Positions 1-11,771 of a DNA stretch of 64,000 bases are shown here, one piece after another. Position 1 is the first letter of the stretch. Each line of letters starts with the position of its first letter. A program made the position numbers and the translations under genes. The notes under the pieces are model-generated. The model was not told the origin of the DNA, ran no database searches, and saw nothing but the letters and a program-made list of their open reading frames with translations. Source of the DNA: Reticulascus tulasneorum (taxonomy: Eukaryota > Ascomycota > Sordariomycetes > Glomerellales > Reticulascaceae); the NCBI GenBank assembly GCA_001557505.1, contig LSAX01000007.1, positions 2,790,001 through 2,854,000 on the forward strand. Reading direction: 5' to 3'.

Positions 1-1545
1 TTATATAAACTATTAAAACCTAAGAGGTAAAAGAATAAATAAAAATAATTAACAAAAAACTTAAAATATATTTTTATAATAATATATATAAAGTTATTAA
101 TATCTTTATAATTTTAGATAAAAAGAGGATTTTTATAAGAAGATTTATCTTTAAGCGAAAGATCTTCTATAATAATAAAAATCATTGTTATTTCAAAAAA
201 TATAAAACACGTTTTATAATTAAAAACTTTTAATAAGAAAAAAATATTAACTACGAAGAAATTTTTATTACTATTATTAAATTATTATTATATAAAACTA
301 TTATTATTTTATCTATAATATTAAAGTTTACTATCTATTTAATAAACGTTAAAACTACCTTTCTTTATAAAGATCTTAATGTTAATATCTATATAAAGGC
401 TTTATTTAAAATTAATATATTATAAAGAAAGGTTTTATTATTAAAAAAGGTATTTTATAGTTTTAAATAAGCCTTTAAAGTATAATATATCCACCTTATT
501 AATATTCTAAAGAAACTTAGATTTTAAATGTTAACTTATAATCTTTATATATTTATTAATAATAATAAAACATTACTAATTATTATTTAGATAGACGATC
601 TCCTAATTATTATTAAAGATAAACGTTTTATTTTAGATTTTTAAGTTTAAATATATAAAAAGTTTAAGATAAAAGATAAAAGAATCTATATATATTACTT
701 TAATATAAACATAAAGTAATCTTAAATAAATATCTTTATTTATTAAAAACGATATACTAAGTAAATATTAAAACGATTTAATCTTGTTAATATATTTTAT
801 AAAAAGACTTTTATAGATCTTAAATTATTATTTAAAAGAGAAATTAATATCTAAGCTTTAAAAGAACTTAAAACCTAATATTAATTATTAACAAACTATC
901 TAATATAATTATCAAATATAATATATATTAATATTACTTTCTTAATAAACTATTATTTAAGATTTAGTAAGAACTTAAATTAATTATATCTTAATATAAT
1001 CTTTTATATCTATGATTATATCTTAAAAATAAGATAAATAAAGATCTTTTATTTTAAAAATATCTTTCACTCTCTAGTAGGATATTTAGATATTAATTAT
1101 ACTAGATATCTTAATATTTAACAATTAACTTCTAGATATATTTTCCTCTTTAAAGGTAACCTTATCTTATAGATATTTTAACAACAAAAGTCTATCGTTA
1201 TAAAAACTATAAACGTTAAATATATAGTTATCTTAGAAATATCAAAAGAAACTATATAGATTTAGTAATTTCTAAATAACTTAGGAATTCTCCCCGAAAT
1301 CATAGAAGTCCTATTATACGTAGATAATAATATAGCTCTAAAGCTAATAAGGAATCTAGTCTTACACTAAAAGGCTAAACATATCAACGTTCGTTTTCAT
1401 TATATCCGAGAACGAGTTATATAAGTTAAGGATATGATAACCCTGAAAATAGATATCCAAAACAACATCACAGACATACTAACCAAGCCCCTACCCACAT
1501 TGAGATACTAAGAACATATAAAGGTAATGGGAATAAGGAATACAG
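1..1545 (+). mobile_element. RIP-degraded Ty1/copia retrotransposon (RT/RNase H portion)
   Basis: This is an extremely AT-rich block, cut by the left window edge. Remnants of a copia-type polyprotein can be read on the plus strand through many stops. At 588-611 a stop (TAG where TGG/TAC would be expected) precedes I-D-D-L-L-I, the reverse-transcriptase active-site motif. Around 1080-1160 the G-Y-x-D motif and the R-Y-I-F-L-F stretch of RNase H can be seen. At 1320-1420 the D-N-N-I-A-L block and K-A-K-H-I-N-V-R-F-H-Y-I-R-E appear, followed at 1473-1496 by D-I-L-T-K-P-L-P, the usual copia pol terminus. TAG/TAA replacing G-containing codons and the scarcity of C/G fit RIP. The element cannot be functional. 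Decay is much weaker after about 1275. Confidence 0.85.
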
Positions 1546-1573
1546 AACATGCTGGAAAGGTCGAGTCAGGGGG

Positions 1574-1759
1574 AGAGTTGGAGTAAGCCTCTGCCACCTT
1601 CCCAGTCCTCTATACCAATATGTAGGCAAGCGGTGATCCGTTTGTATGTAGGGCTTCTACCCTCAACCCCCTTCATGAAGATAGCTAGCAAGTTAGATAC
1701 TAATAAATCAACCTTGCACCTTCTCACACTTCTTCTAGATTACTACTGCTCCTCCTCCC
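1574..1759 (+). repeat. probable 3' LTR of the copia relic
   Basis: Directly after the end of the pol remnant, a purine-rich stretch (about 1555-1575, containing GGGGGAGAG) resembles a polypurine tract. It is followed by GTTGGAGTAAG, which is like the start of many copia LTRs. The likely end is the CTCCTCCCA near 1750-1759, where composition changes to ordinary GC-rich sequence. The 5' LTR is outside the window, so neither the boundaries nor a target-site duplication could be confirmed. Confidence 0.35.
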
Positions 1760-4700
1760 ACGGCGCGCCGCCGGCCTGAATGGGGCCTTGGCTCCTGTAT
1801 CGGCCCGCTAAGACAAGCCATCCCATCTTGTAGGCCGAGAACGCCCTGAAATGGGGCTCCAGGCTCTTCGCAGACCGCGGCGCCCGCCCGGACCAAACAT
1901 CTGCTCGTGTGACTGGCTTCTTCTTTGGCACACACAATAGGTTTGTTTCCCCACGGTAAGCTGCACGGCATTGCATCGCAGCAGCAGCAGAAGGGGGGGG
2001 GGATGGGGGATGTGAGCCTATTTCGCAATCCCACGGGCAGATGGCTGATCTGCAGAATTGATAAAGTTTCTGGAGGAGGGGGGGAGTGTGGCTTACACAA
2101 AGCCCTATCACGATCCAGATTCGTCCCGAACCTACCACACCTTGATAGGCCGATGGGAAGTTTTTTTTTCCCCTTGGGTTTTGGGAACCACTGCAGCCAA
2201 CGAAAAAGTTTTTTTCTCTTTCCTTCCTTTGGGGCCGTCGGTCTGCAGAAAAATAACTGGAAAATCCCTCATGGCGAGATATGATGTGCCCAATTGTTCT
2301 GCTCTTGATGATCCGAACAGCTCCGCTCGTACTACTACGAAAGGCATGACGGCTTTCTCTTCTCTTCTTGTACTTGATACTTCTTTTATGGGAGTTCCTG
2401 ACTCACGATTGAGATGCCGTGCGGCCGTCACAAGCACAAGGGGGCAAATAACCTATCTCTTAAAGCTTATTGAACGGCCCCCGTCTGTTAGTTGTGTTGT
2501 TAGGGTCTTCCCGAGTGGGGGGACCGGCTCATCGAAGCTGCTTAACTCGTTTGCTACACCTTGGTTTTTCGAGAAAGGTGGGTTCATGTGAGTGAGCCCA
2601 CTCACCACTTTACCTTACCGGCTCGAGGGCAGACAGGTCCGGTCAGGTCATTCCTGATACCTGGACAATTGGCACAATTCTCACATGGTTGAGGACTGTG
2701 TTCGATATCAAAACACCTGCAAGCGTTTTGGTGTCTTTGGGAGGATCCGAGTACTCGCAGGTGGTTCGGTACCGTGGTTGAGCTGGTGGCAGGCTTATCT
2801 ATGGACTCCTGGTGTGTCTCCTAGTTGGGCTTTCACATGCCAGTTCGTCACTTGCCAGAACGACGAGGACGGGAATGATTTCAATGGTAGCAATCGCATG
2901 ACAATGGCTACCTTGCTCTGGCCTGGTCAGGTTTCTTCAGCCGAGGATATGTGTCAACCAACGATACGCGTTCATCCTTTGAACTCGTCTATTCGATCTT
3001 TAAGTTCCATGGAACTAGAGACATCTTGTTTCAAAGTGTGCATCTGGAGAACCAAGATGCTAGCCAATGTTTCCGAGTATATACTAGCGAGCTCGTTCAA
3101 CCTCCGCTGATAAGCTTTTAGGCAGGTTCTGCCTAGCCTTGCACCAGCCCTTTCGACAGTGCATTTCAGCGGAGTCTCCTGAAGGAGTAGAATGACGTTA
3201 TGCTTGATTATTTAGCGAAGCAAGTCGTGATTCAACTTGAGGTACCGGAACGGGTGGTGAGCAGGAAGTGCCTCCGCTCATTCTTGACCTGTCTAACTGG
3301 AAACTCCAGCAAGGCTCACCATCTCCGTATTGTTTGTATCGTTGGCAGCAGGACCGCAGATGCCAACTGAAAGCCCGAGCTCAAGCTCACATAGGTGTTA
3401 TATGTATATGTTGGTGCTTTCTCTCGCCGTAGATCATTATATCCAAATCAACCAGCTCTTGAATTTCGTCGCCCACTGTACCACGTGCAAGAGCTCCTCA
3501 CCCATGCTCTCCGAATTATTACGGACTGCGGCTGATACTGCCTTCCGGTGGTCACCCCTATGGTAGTTTCATTGTCTGTTGATTGGCCCGGTATTCTTTG
3601 TTGCCTGAAAGAAATACTAACGGGGTGAAGGTTTCAACCCGCTGGTTGCGGAAGGGTTGGCAACGACGAACGGCAGTCGGCAGCCAGTTTCTAGACCGAA
3701 GCACAGGTAGTCGCTTGTCTATTTCGATAGAGTTTCGCATTTCCTCCTAGTTCGACTAGCCACGAATCAGGAGACATCGAGTGAGAGAGCCAGACATTGT
3801 TAATTTGGGTCATGAGTAGATGCAGCAGAGTTTCCGCGAGCATCACCTGATGAGATACCGGTTTTAGACATGGCTAGCATGGTGAGCCAGTTACCTTGGA
3901 GAGCCTCGTTTTGGACAGTGCGTACTATCGGCCGGCCGTCGATGGTGATCAAGCTTTAAATATGATAGATAAGGTTGGAGAGTAACGGGCTTCAACACGG
4001 AATCCTGTTCCGCTTCGGTTGAAGGAGCTTCATCCAAGGATACTCGTAATGGTCGCTAATATCTTCCATTTTCATCTACTGAACTACCAATGCTTGACCC
4101 CAAAGACTACCTAGAATTAGTTCTGCTGCAAGCAACGATCTTCGAAGCCTTCCACGTCGTAGTGCATACTTCAGAGCGAGGTACTTCTTGGGTGCCGGAG
4201 GTGGTCGCTTTGGTAAATTCAGTCTCTTCGTTTGCATTGAGAAACTCAGTCTAATAGGAAAGTTACAAATCAAGATATCCTGCATGCGTCGCCTGGTTTT
4301 TATTACTATGACCCTGGACATAAAGGTAACCACCAACGGCAAACTACGAGGGTGAGGATGAGGTGCTGAGCGTGACATTCGCCTGGCGATACTCCATGCT
4401 GTAAGTGTCGAATGCTAATTGCTTCTGGCACGGGGCATTAGTTACGCAACTGTTTGCCGTCTATTCGTTCCTGTGGAATTATGTGGCCAGTTGCTCCCGT
4501 GCTCCGAGCCTTGACGGGACGTTGCTGTGTTGTCTTACTCAAGTGACAGCAACGATATGAGCAACAGAGCCGCCCTTAATGCCACAATTCACCTACTAAA
4601 CCTGGCAGAACGTCCTACCAGCAAGCCCCGTATGTGAACACGGCAATTCATAGTCCACCAATTTCATTCGAGATTGCGTACGCATCCAATCTCAAAGGGT

Positions 4701-5404
4701 TGCAAGCGCTACACATGATACAACACTCTCGTTGGCCATGCCACTACAATCAAGTTGTCCTGCATGGATAAGCCATGAGCTGATAGTCTGCTGCCCGAAC
4801 TAAGAAACCTTGCGTTATGCACTTGACAACTCAAGGCTTTCACAGTAACCTCTTGGCAAGTAGTACCTCCAGTGACGAGGGTGCGGCAATTCCTACCTTT
4901 CTCAAAGAAACATGCGAACACATGTATCCTGAGTTTCAACTCAGAGCATGCCTCTCAATGCCCTGCGCTGTGGATGACGCGTTAGAGGACAAGATAGTGC
5001 AATTCCTGGCCTTCCTTCGCTGGTAATGTGCTAGTCCTTCGGTTCGGGATCCACAAAGTGTATGCCTCGATGGTCGAGGTGAACCTATCATCTATTCATC
5101 ACAATAATCCCATGAATAGCTGAGTGCGTAATTACTTGAATATCCAGATGACAAAGTGGCACTGTTTTTTACGACCCATTGTGTGTGTGCCTAAGGTCAT
5201 TAAGGTACCTAGGCAGATCTCACATGAACTGGGTTGGTTCCTGCCGCCCAAGATGTAAAACCTTGACGTAGTACACCACTCTTCCAAGCTCGCAGTGGAT
5301 TACTTCTCCGTGGATCTTCGGGATCGTGTTATACGTAGTGCCTTGATATGCTGGGTCACTGGATGGCATTTGTTGGAAGATTTCTGCACCAACACTAGTT
5401 GATG
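1760..5404. other. intergenic, no supported gene
   Basis: About 3.6 kb of ordinary-composition sequence between the copia relic and the APH-like gene. Several open frames of 60-180 codons exist, the longest being 2058-2591. None shows a recognisable motif, a convincing codon pattern or flanking introns. Poly-G and poly-T tracts occur at about 1992-2000 and 2160-2170. Confidence 0.5.
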
Positions 5405-6448
5405 TCATGGGCATTTCCATTCCCAATAATTGCCGATGGCCATCAGCTCGTGATGATATGGTTTCATGACCTTCTCAGTCCACCTGGCCGCGCGCCACTC
5501 CGCATCGTACCGTTCCGAAAGTATCAGTTTACAATACTCCCAGTACTCGGGATACCAGCCGGCTTGTTCCCAGTCTATGATACCTACAATCACGTACGAG
5601 CCCGGGTTTCCCGAAACGATGATATTGGTCAGATTGAGATCTGCGTGACTGAAATAGACGCCGCATGTATCGGGAAGAAACCTCCTATAAGGGTCTTGAG
5701 GTTCTTCTGATGAAGTGATTGTAGCATCAGCTGCTCGCTGCACCCAATCGTTGAATTCCTTGACGCTGCGGAACGGCCCTGCCTCCTCGACGCGGCAATA
5801 TAAGTCTCGGACATGGGTTTGATTAATAGCTCCTTGGGCAAGACTTAACAAGAAGTTCACGGCTAGTTGAAAGGCCTTGGAAAACATACCAATGAAAGGA
5901 GAGTGTGAATCCTGTTTGAGGAGTCTAAGATGCGTCACAATACTGGCCAGTTGGTTGGAAATAGATACTTTGTCCTCCCGGGTCAGCGACGGCCAGGTAG
6001 CTCGCAGCGTTCGACCCTGAATGAGGCTCATGTAAATGAAGTTTTCTTCCCCAACGACTCTCCACCCAAAGATCTCGGGAACAGGGACCTCGTTGTTTGG
6101 GAAGGCCAACTTAACCGCGCACATAGCCAGTGCCTCTTCCAAAGGAACCCGGTCGTAGATCGAATGCTTAACAACGAGATTCAGGTGCGGAAACATGACA
6201 ACATTCACGCCTGGGTATGCTTTCCGAACCTCGTCGGGTGAAGGGAGCTTAGGCGTGTCCAATCCGCTGGTCTCGAAGAAGGACGTGTCGAGGAAGTCCA
6301 TCTCTTCTGCTGACACGTCGGGCAACGTAGAAGTGCTGATGACCATTCGATCGTTGCCGGCCTTTATGTCGGGCACGTGCGAGACAGACGACGACGAAAT
6401 GGTATTTGGGCTCTCCATAATGCTACTTCGTGTTGGGACGGAAGACAT
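5405..6448 (-). CDS. APH-family (aminoglycoside phosphotransferase-like) protein kinase-fold protein
   Basis: Intronless, 347 aa. The C-terminal half carries the APH signature: the catalytic loop H-A-D-L-N-L-T-N-I (HxDxxxxN, the Brenner motif) near residues 258-266, and the metal-binding I-I-D-W-E-Q-A-G (DFG equivalent) about 20 residues later, followed by the usual W-Y-P-E-Y-W-E-Y region. The first 60 residues are low-complexity and Ser/Thr-rich. Fungal genomes carry many such proteins, mostly with unknown small-molecule substrates. Drug resistance should not be inferred. The start at 6448 is the first ATG of the frame; an internal Met 11 codons later is possible. It is transcribed divergently from the F-box gene, with a 547-bp shared upstream region. 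Key catalytic residues are intact, so it is probably functional. Confidence 0.85.
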   Translation of the reverse strand: MSSVPTRSSIMESPNTISSSSVSHVPDIKAGNDRMVISTSTLPDVSAEEMDFLDTSFFETSGLDTPKLPSPDEVRKAYPGVNVVMFPHLNLVVKHSIYDRVPLEEALAMCAVKLAFPNNEVPVPEIFGWRVVGEENFIYMSLIQGRTLRATWPSLTREDKVSISNQLASIVTHLRLLKQDSHSPFIGMFSKAFQLAVNFLLSLAQGAINQTHVRDLYCRVEEAGPFRSVKEFNDWVQRAADATITSSEEPQDPYRRFLPDTCGVYFSHADLNLTNIIVSGNPGSYVIVGIIDWEQAGWYPEYWEYCKLILSERYDAEWRAARWTEKVMKPYHHELMAIGNYWEWKCP

Positions 6449-6995
6449 GTGTAAAGAGAGCGAGTGTTTGATGTGGCATTTACTAAGCTACATTTCAATA
6501 ATATTAGGGCCAAATGGGTTCCATGAGTATAACTTATGCCTAGACCATACTAGATGTTAAGGATGTGCCTACGCCGACGTTCTGGATGGCGAAGTGCGGG
6601 CTGTGATAGACAGTGCCGGCAAAGAGGCCGCTGAGATCTCTGTTTGGGAAGGGCATGAAGACGAAGAGGCGTCTAAAAAAGACCGTGATACTGGCCAGCC
6701 TTGCAGTCTGAGCATTCTTGATTGGCCCGAGGTCACAGCACTGTGCAGGTTTCTCCACGTCGGCCTCAAATGCGGCCAATAATTACAGTGCGTAAGCAGA
6801 GAGTCGAGGAGAAAATCCACAGTACTGTCGGGTCGGATTCCTGATATATGGCCACAAAAACACGGCGAGACGTATTCGTTATATCAGAGTACTATTGTGC
6901 CTTAAGGGCCGCCCCCGTTTTCTCAATGGGTTCTGGATATCTTGACCCTCCTACTGTTGCACACAATTCTTGATTATTCACCAGGAGGATAAATC
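6449..6995. promoter_or_regulatory. divergent intergenic region between APH-like and F-box genes
   Basis: The only space upstream of both the minus-strand APH-like gene and the plus-strand F-box gene, so it must hold both promoters. No clear TATA box was identified. Short open frames here are not convincing genes. Confidence 0.5.
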
Positions 6996-8913
6996 ATGGC
7001 CGGCTCGGACACTTCAAATGGCCAGGGTCCAGAGGCACACACCAGTTTAACAGACCTCCCGGCTGAGCTTTTATCTGAGATCTGCAGGCTCTTGTGCTTG
7101 CACTGCCGGCTAACCCGCGTCGTTGACCAAGACCAAGAGGTAATCGATACCGGCCTCGCTGACCAGTGTGCCCTCTCCCGTCTCGCCCGTACCTGTAGGA
7201 AGTTCAGGGAGATTGGTCAGCCAATACTGTTCCACTGGTACCATAGCGGCTACATTCCAAAGAAACTGAGTATAGAAGATGGGCGGTGGAATGGGGGACT
7301 TCAAGATGACCAGCTCATACCGTTTATACGTTCAGTCATAGCGAAACCGGCTCTTGCAGGTGCCGTCCAGGCTCTTACCCTATTCTCAACCGACCTTCGC
7401 GGGACTAACTCCAAGGACCATGCCAGTGTCGTGCAATATATGGCTCGAGTCGTCGGTGTTCTCGACATTGATGATCTGGGCGTTAGCAACAGCAGCGGCT
7501 GGCTCGAGCGAGTCGCCCCATTTGTCCTTCCTAATCTAAAACATTGTCTACTTCACTGTATGCCACGCAAGAAACCATTTTATTTCTTGAGGAACAACCG
7601 CACGATACTGTCTCACTTGACGTACCTAGCGCTTAGTCCTTATGCCGGCTGGGCCAGCTACCATCTCTTTGAGATAAGATATCTTCTTGCCTATATGCCG
7701 AACCTAGAGGTTCTCATCGCCCCAGAGTGTGAGGATGGGGATGATCGGGATCTTGATTGGTCACCACGAGAGAGTTCATGGCCGAAAGAGCTACAGTTGG
7801 ATAAGCTACGGGTTCTGTCAATCAGCGACTTGTCCAGCGACTTCTTACGCACCTTTCTACGATGCTGCCCCGCCCTAGAGGACTTGGAAGTTTACAGCGA
7901 CGCTGATAGAGAAGATCCACTACTACCAAAACACCTCGTACACGTCAAAGAGACACTTCGCCGGTTCTGCTACTCGGCCGCGCCCCCAAGAATACAAAAT
8001 GTGGCTTGGAGGGACGAGTATGAGTACCTCGGCATGACGGAGCTGGATATGGATCAGGAGCGGGACGTGGCGGATGCATTGAGCTGGTTCTCTTTCAGCC
8101 CATTCGACGCCAGTATCTTTCCCCATCTTGAGATTCTCGAGATCGAACAGATCCTCGTCTACGGTAGAGTCTTCGGACGTGAAACGCCGTCCCAAGAGCT
8201 TGCCGACTCGACGGACGACAAGCCCAACGCCATCATGTCGCTACTGCCACGTTCTTTACACATCCTACACGTTGGCATGGTCGTAGCTTGGCCAGAGCTA
8301 CGCCGCGATCTGAATGTCCTAGCCGGGGTAGCCAGAACGCGATTCCCATACCTCCACACCATACGTATCGACACTTTCCAGAACAAGTACCACGCCCCGC
8401 TGCCAGCGGACGACGTACAAGAAATGACCAATCTGCTACGTGGTGCCGGCATCGTCTTTTGTGTCGGGCCGACGCCCGAGAGCTCATCTCCGAGGGGCAT
8501 GCTGGGGCCCCGACCTGGCCGAACGGAGATCTGGCGCAGGCCCGCAGTATTGTATGGACTGAACGGAAGGGAAGACAACTGTCTCATGACCGGGCCAATG
8601 CGACCAGGTGAGACCGAGGCTGAGTACGGAGGAAAGCTCGGCTTCCAAGTCATTTGGAAGAACACGATGCCGCCGACTTTTGCTACACGGATCAACTGCT
8701 GTTCCGCGGCTGTCCCGTCAAAGGAGGCATTCTTGAGCTCTCTGACACTAAAGATGTGGTGCATAATGTCAATTTCGACGTTTTCTGCGGTGGGTGCAGC
8801 TTCTAGAGCTTGCCATGCACTACGATGACTTCATCGACTGGGTCATGATGCCTGTCGCCATGGTCCGCGGCGCTATCAAGTCAACGGCGGACATCAAAGC
8901 TATGGGCGAATAG
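6996..8913 (+). CDS. F-box / leucine-rich-repeat-like protein, 3' end frameshifted
   Basis: The uninterrupted frame 6996-8828 gives 610 aa. Residues 18-60 read as an F-box (L-T-D-L-P-A-E-L-L-S-E-I-C, then L-A-R-T-C-R-K-F), implying a substrate adaptor for SCF (Skp1-Cullin) ubiquitin ligases. The rest has irregular Leu-rich repeats such as F-P-H-L-E-I-L-E-I and L-P-N-L-K-H-C-L-L, typical of fungal F-box proteins. The last 50 or so residues of this frame look unnatural. A protein-like sequence continues in the second frame (about 8665-8803, with C-P-V-K-G-G-I-L-E-L) and then in the third frame (about 8803-8913, with H-Y-D-D-F-I-D-W-V), ending at TAG 8911-8913. Two small indels would explain this. 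They could be assembly errors or recent pseudogenisation. ATG context is good (AAATCATGG). Confidence 0.7.
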
Positions 8914-9954
8914 ATCGAGAACTAGTTCCAGAAAGACCCCGATGCTCAAGATGGCCAAGAGCATCCTCTTCCTACTATCTAGATGTAAGGCTTCAATGTG
9001 AGCATCTCAAGCTGCATCTTAGGCCGTCGTGAGATCAGAGGTTGCCCATATGGATCCAAATCCTACCAATGATTGGAGGCGTCTGATAAGTGCTAAGTGA
9101 ATGAGTGGAAATGGTTTAAAGGAGTTCATGGAATCACAAAGTGTGCGCCGCAGTGATTTCCCACTAGGCTATTACTTTGAGATAAGTCGCTGCATGCAAC
9201 CTTGCAGCCAGGTACCCGCCCCACCTTTAGAACTTTGGTGTGTCGTCCTCATCCTGGATATCTGAGGTTCCGCCATTATCTGTTTGTTGTGCTGGCAATC
9301 CACATACATATCCCACCCAAATGGACTCCATGACGCAGCAGTGGTGGGTATCTCGGGAATAGGCCCGACCTTACGGACTAGCGACAGCACAAAAATACTC
9401 CGAGTCGCATCCACACCGCTGGGCCAGTACGTATCGCTCACTACCGATGTGTTTTGCTTGATCTGCGCTAGTGCGTGTAGCAGAGCGGGCTGGTTCAGGC
9501 ACATGCGACGTTGGGAAATGCTTCTATTGCACTCGGTAGGGTTTTGACTGTGCTGTCCATAGGGCGGACTTTACGGTTCAGGAATGGAGGCGCATCTCCG
9601 AACTCTTGTCAGATTTGATGGGAAGCAGAAAATTCTGATATTCCTTTTGCCATAGCCATCTGTGAAACCACACCTACATACAGACGCCGCCACATGTCCA
9701 CGCCTCCCCGTCTCGTTCGGAGAGCTGACATGTGGCAGCTGAAAAGTAGAGAACGGGTTCGCCCGGGGGGGTCGAGTGGGTGCTCTGCATTGCCAACACA
9801 TCATGTCTGCGGCAGCAGCCCCGTAAGCCTGCAAGCCTGCGTGGCCTTTGTTGGGAATGTGTAGTGACCACGCAGTCAGTGGGACTAGGCAGTTAGTTAC
9901 CTGGCAGTTTGACTTGACCTGGCTTGACCAGGGTTGGGGATGGGATGGATTAGG

Positions 9955-9974
9955 GCAGCAGCAGCAGCAGCAGC
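9955..9974 (+). repeat. (GCA)n microsatellite
   Basis: Six to seven uninterrupted GCA units in non-coding sequence. Confidence 0.9.
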
Positions 9975-10486
9975 GGGAGAGCATCGATGCCAGGGGACTG
10001 GACCGGAGGCGACAGCCCGAGTTTAGTGCACGCCTTTGAGCTAGGTCATGGATGGATGGGAAGCTGGAAATCTGCCAGGGAAAACAGGGTCAGGGACGAT
10101 CCCGCCGCTCAGGAACAGCGAAGAAAGGGGTGAATGGTGAATAAGGTGAAGCTGACAAGGGGATGGGGACGCCAATCAGGTAAATCGAGGCGGCGGCATC
10201 TTATCAGCCCTTTTTCCGGCTGCTTCTCTCCAAGGTTGCCTTGCCTTGCCATTTCCCAGACCTTTTTGCCCTACCTTGCTGTTGGGGGTGGGAGAGCAGC
10301 AGGGGGTGGAGGGGCCAGAGGAGTGTGAAGGGGGGATGAATGGAAGAGTGGGAAGAAAAAAGAGAGTGAGGGCGGGCCGTGGCCGTTCCCCTGCATCTCG
10401 AAACTAACCCTGGGAAGAAACGGGCTTGTTTGGGATCCATGGAACTTTACCAATAACGGATAGACGGGGAGAGAAGGAGAGAAAGG

Positions 10487-10513
10487 ACAGACAGACAGAC
10501 AGCTGTCAATGAG

Positions 10514-10551
<38 letters not shown>
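10487..10551 (+). repeat. compound microsatellite (ACAG)n-(CA)n-(GA)n
   Basis: An ACAG tetranucleotide run (about 10487-10502), then CA repeats (about 10514-10525), running directly into about 13 GA units up to 10551. It lies upstream of the coiled-coil protein gene. Confidence 0.9.
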
Positions 10552-10599
10552 TGAGTGTGTGGGTTATTAAGCTACATCCGTATCTAAGTATAATCTGGG

Positions 10600-11771
10600 C
10601 AAAACTGGCTCAGGGTATCCTTTTCGTCTGGACGGATGAGACGGGCGAATGATGAAAAGGGCAACCATGTCCACGATTCGCATTTTGGTCTCCCCCTTCG
10701 TGTTTCCGTCTCTTCTGTCTCTGTGACTCTCTCTCTCTCTCTCTCTCTTTTCTCTCTCTCTCTCGCATCCCGACTCCGTTCATCCATCTTCGACATACAT
10801 ACATACACACACCGCCGTGTGGTCTTTTTGACTTTCGATTCTCCCGTTCCCTCCCCCCCCCGCCTCTCTCTTCCCCAACCAGATCCAGCCAACCAAACCT
10901 ACCATCCGTCCATCCCCACGCTGCTCGATCGCACCATGTGATCATTCAAGACGCAAACGCATTGAATCTGTTACCCCATCCGAATCAAACCCCCCCGTCC
11001 AATTCCCCAATTCTCTTTCCCGAATCGGGCTGCTACAGTAGGGGTCCACGGGTCCAACGAGAGCCAAGATCATCTCCGCCCAAGCTCAACTGGCGGTGGC
11101 CACACTCGGCTGCTAGGCGACAGCTTCCGTTGCATCTTTCGTGTCTCTCGAAAGAGCCGGGCCTCCAATCTGGGGCTGGGCCAGACTGGGTCGACTATCC
11201 AGTACATAGGCGACCTGCCCACTCAGACTGCCTGGTCGCGTGTCACGAGAGCGGCATCCATCTCCCTTTTTAAACATCCATATCCATACATACATCCATA
11301 CACACGTACTACCAGGTGGAGGCGCAAATTAACCACCGAACTAGTCGACCCGGCGCACATCCCATCCTCCCATATCCACGCAACCCGCGCGGAAAAAAAA
11401 AAAAAGAAAGGGACCCTTGCCGCATCAGACGACGACCTGGACACCTAATCCTTTTTGTTCCTTTCATTCTCCATCGAAATCGACTCAGGTCAGCTCAACT
11501 CAAAACCCTCGAACCCCGACCTCTATACTTTCCACAACCCCCGAGAGTCCACCACCACACGGACAAATACGTATCGCAAACAAACCATGTCATGATCTGG
11601 ATCGCGACTGCCCTTTTTTAGAAACAGATCCCAACCGTGCCTAACGTGCGAAACACCTTGCGTCATTCCCGTCTCCCTCCAGAAACCTACAGCCACCGAA
11701 ATTCCCATCGAGATCCACATCGATGCTTCCTTGTGGCACGCTGCCTTAGCCCCCTTCGACCGCACTTTACC
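10600..11771 (+). promoter_or_regulatory. long pyrimidine-rich leader/promoter of the coiled-coil protein gene
   Basis: About 1.2 kb of strongly C+T-rich plus-strand sequence precedes the ATG at 11772. It includes a (CT)n run at about 10727-10764 and many CATCC/CCATC and TACATACA motifs. Fungal core promoters and 5' leaders of well-expressed genes commonly show such CT tracts. An in-frame but unlikely upstream extension starts at 11637. Several short upstream ATGs exist, so a long leader with uORFs is possible. Confidence 0.5.

Larger units (their letters stand above)
8914..10600. other. intergenic, no supported gene
   Basis: No recognisable coding sequence. It contains a GCA trinucleotide run (9955-9974) and the simple-repeat zone at 10487-10551. 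Open frames in the latter are products of low complexity. Confidence 0.5.

Noticed and set aside
2058..2591. 177-codon open frame on the plus strand after the copia relic
   Set aside because: Amino-acid pattern looks random, it overlaps frames on both strands and includes homopolymer tracts.
5405..6448. Antibiotic-resistance gene interpretation of the APH-like protein
   Set aside because: Fungal APH-fold proteins are a large family with mostly unknown substrates; nothing here indicates drug modification or horizontal transfer.
10584..10945. Overlapping 100-codon frames on both strands in the CT/GA repeat zone
   Set aside because: Products are Arg/Glu or Ser/Leu runs generated by microsatellites.
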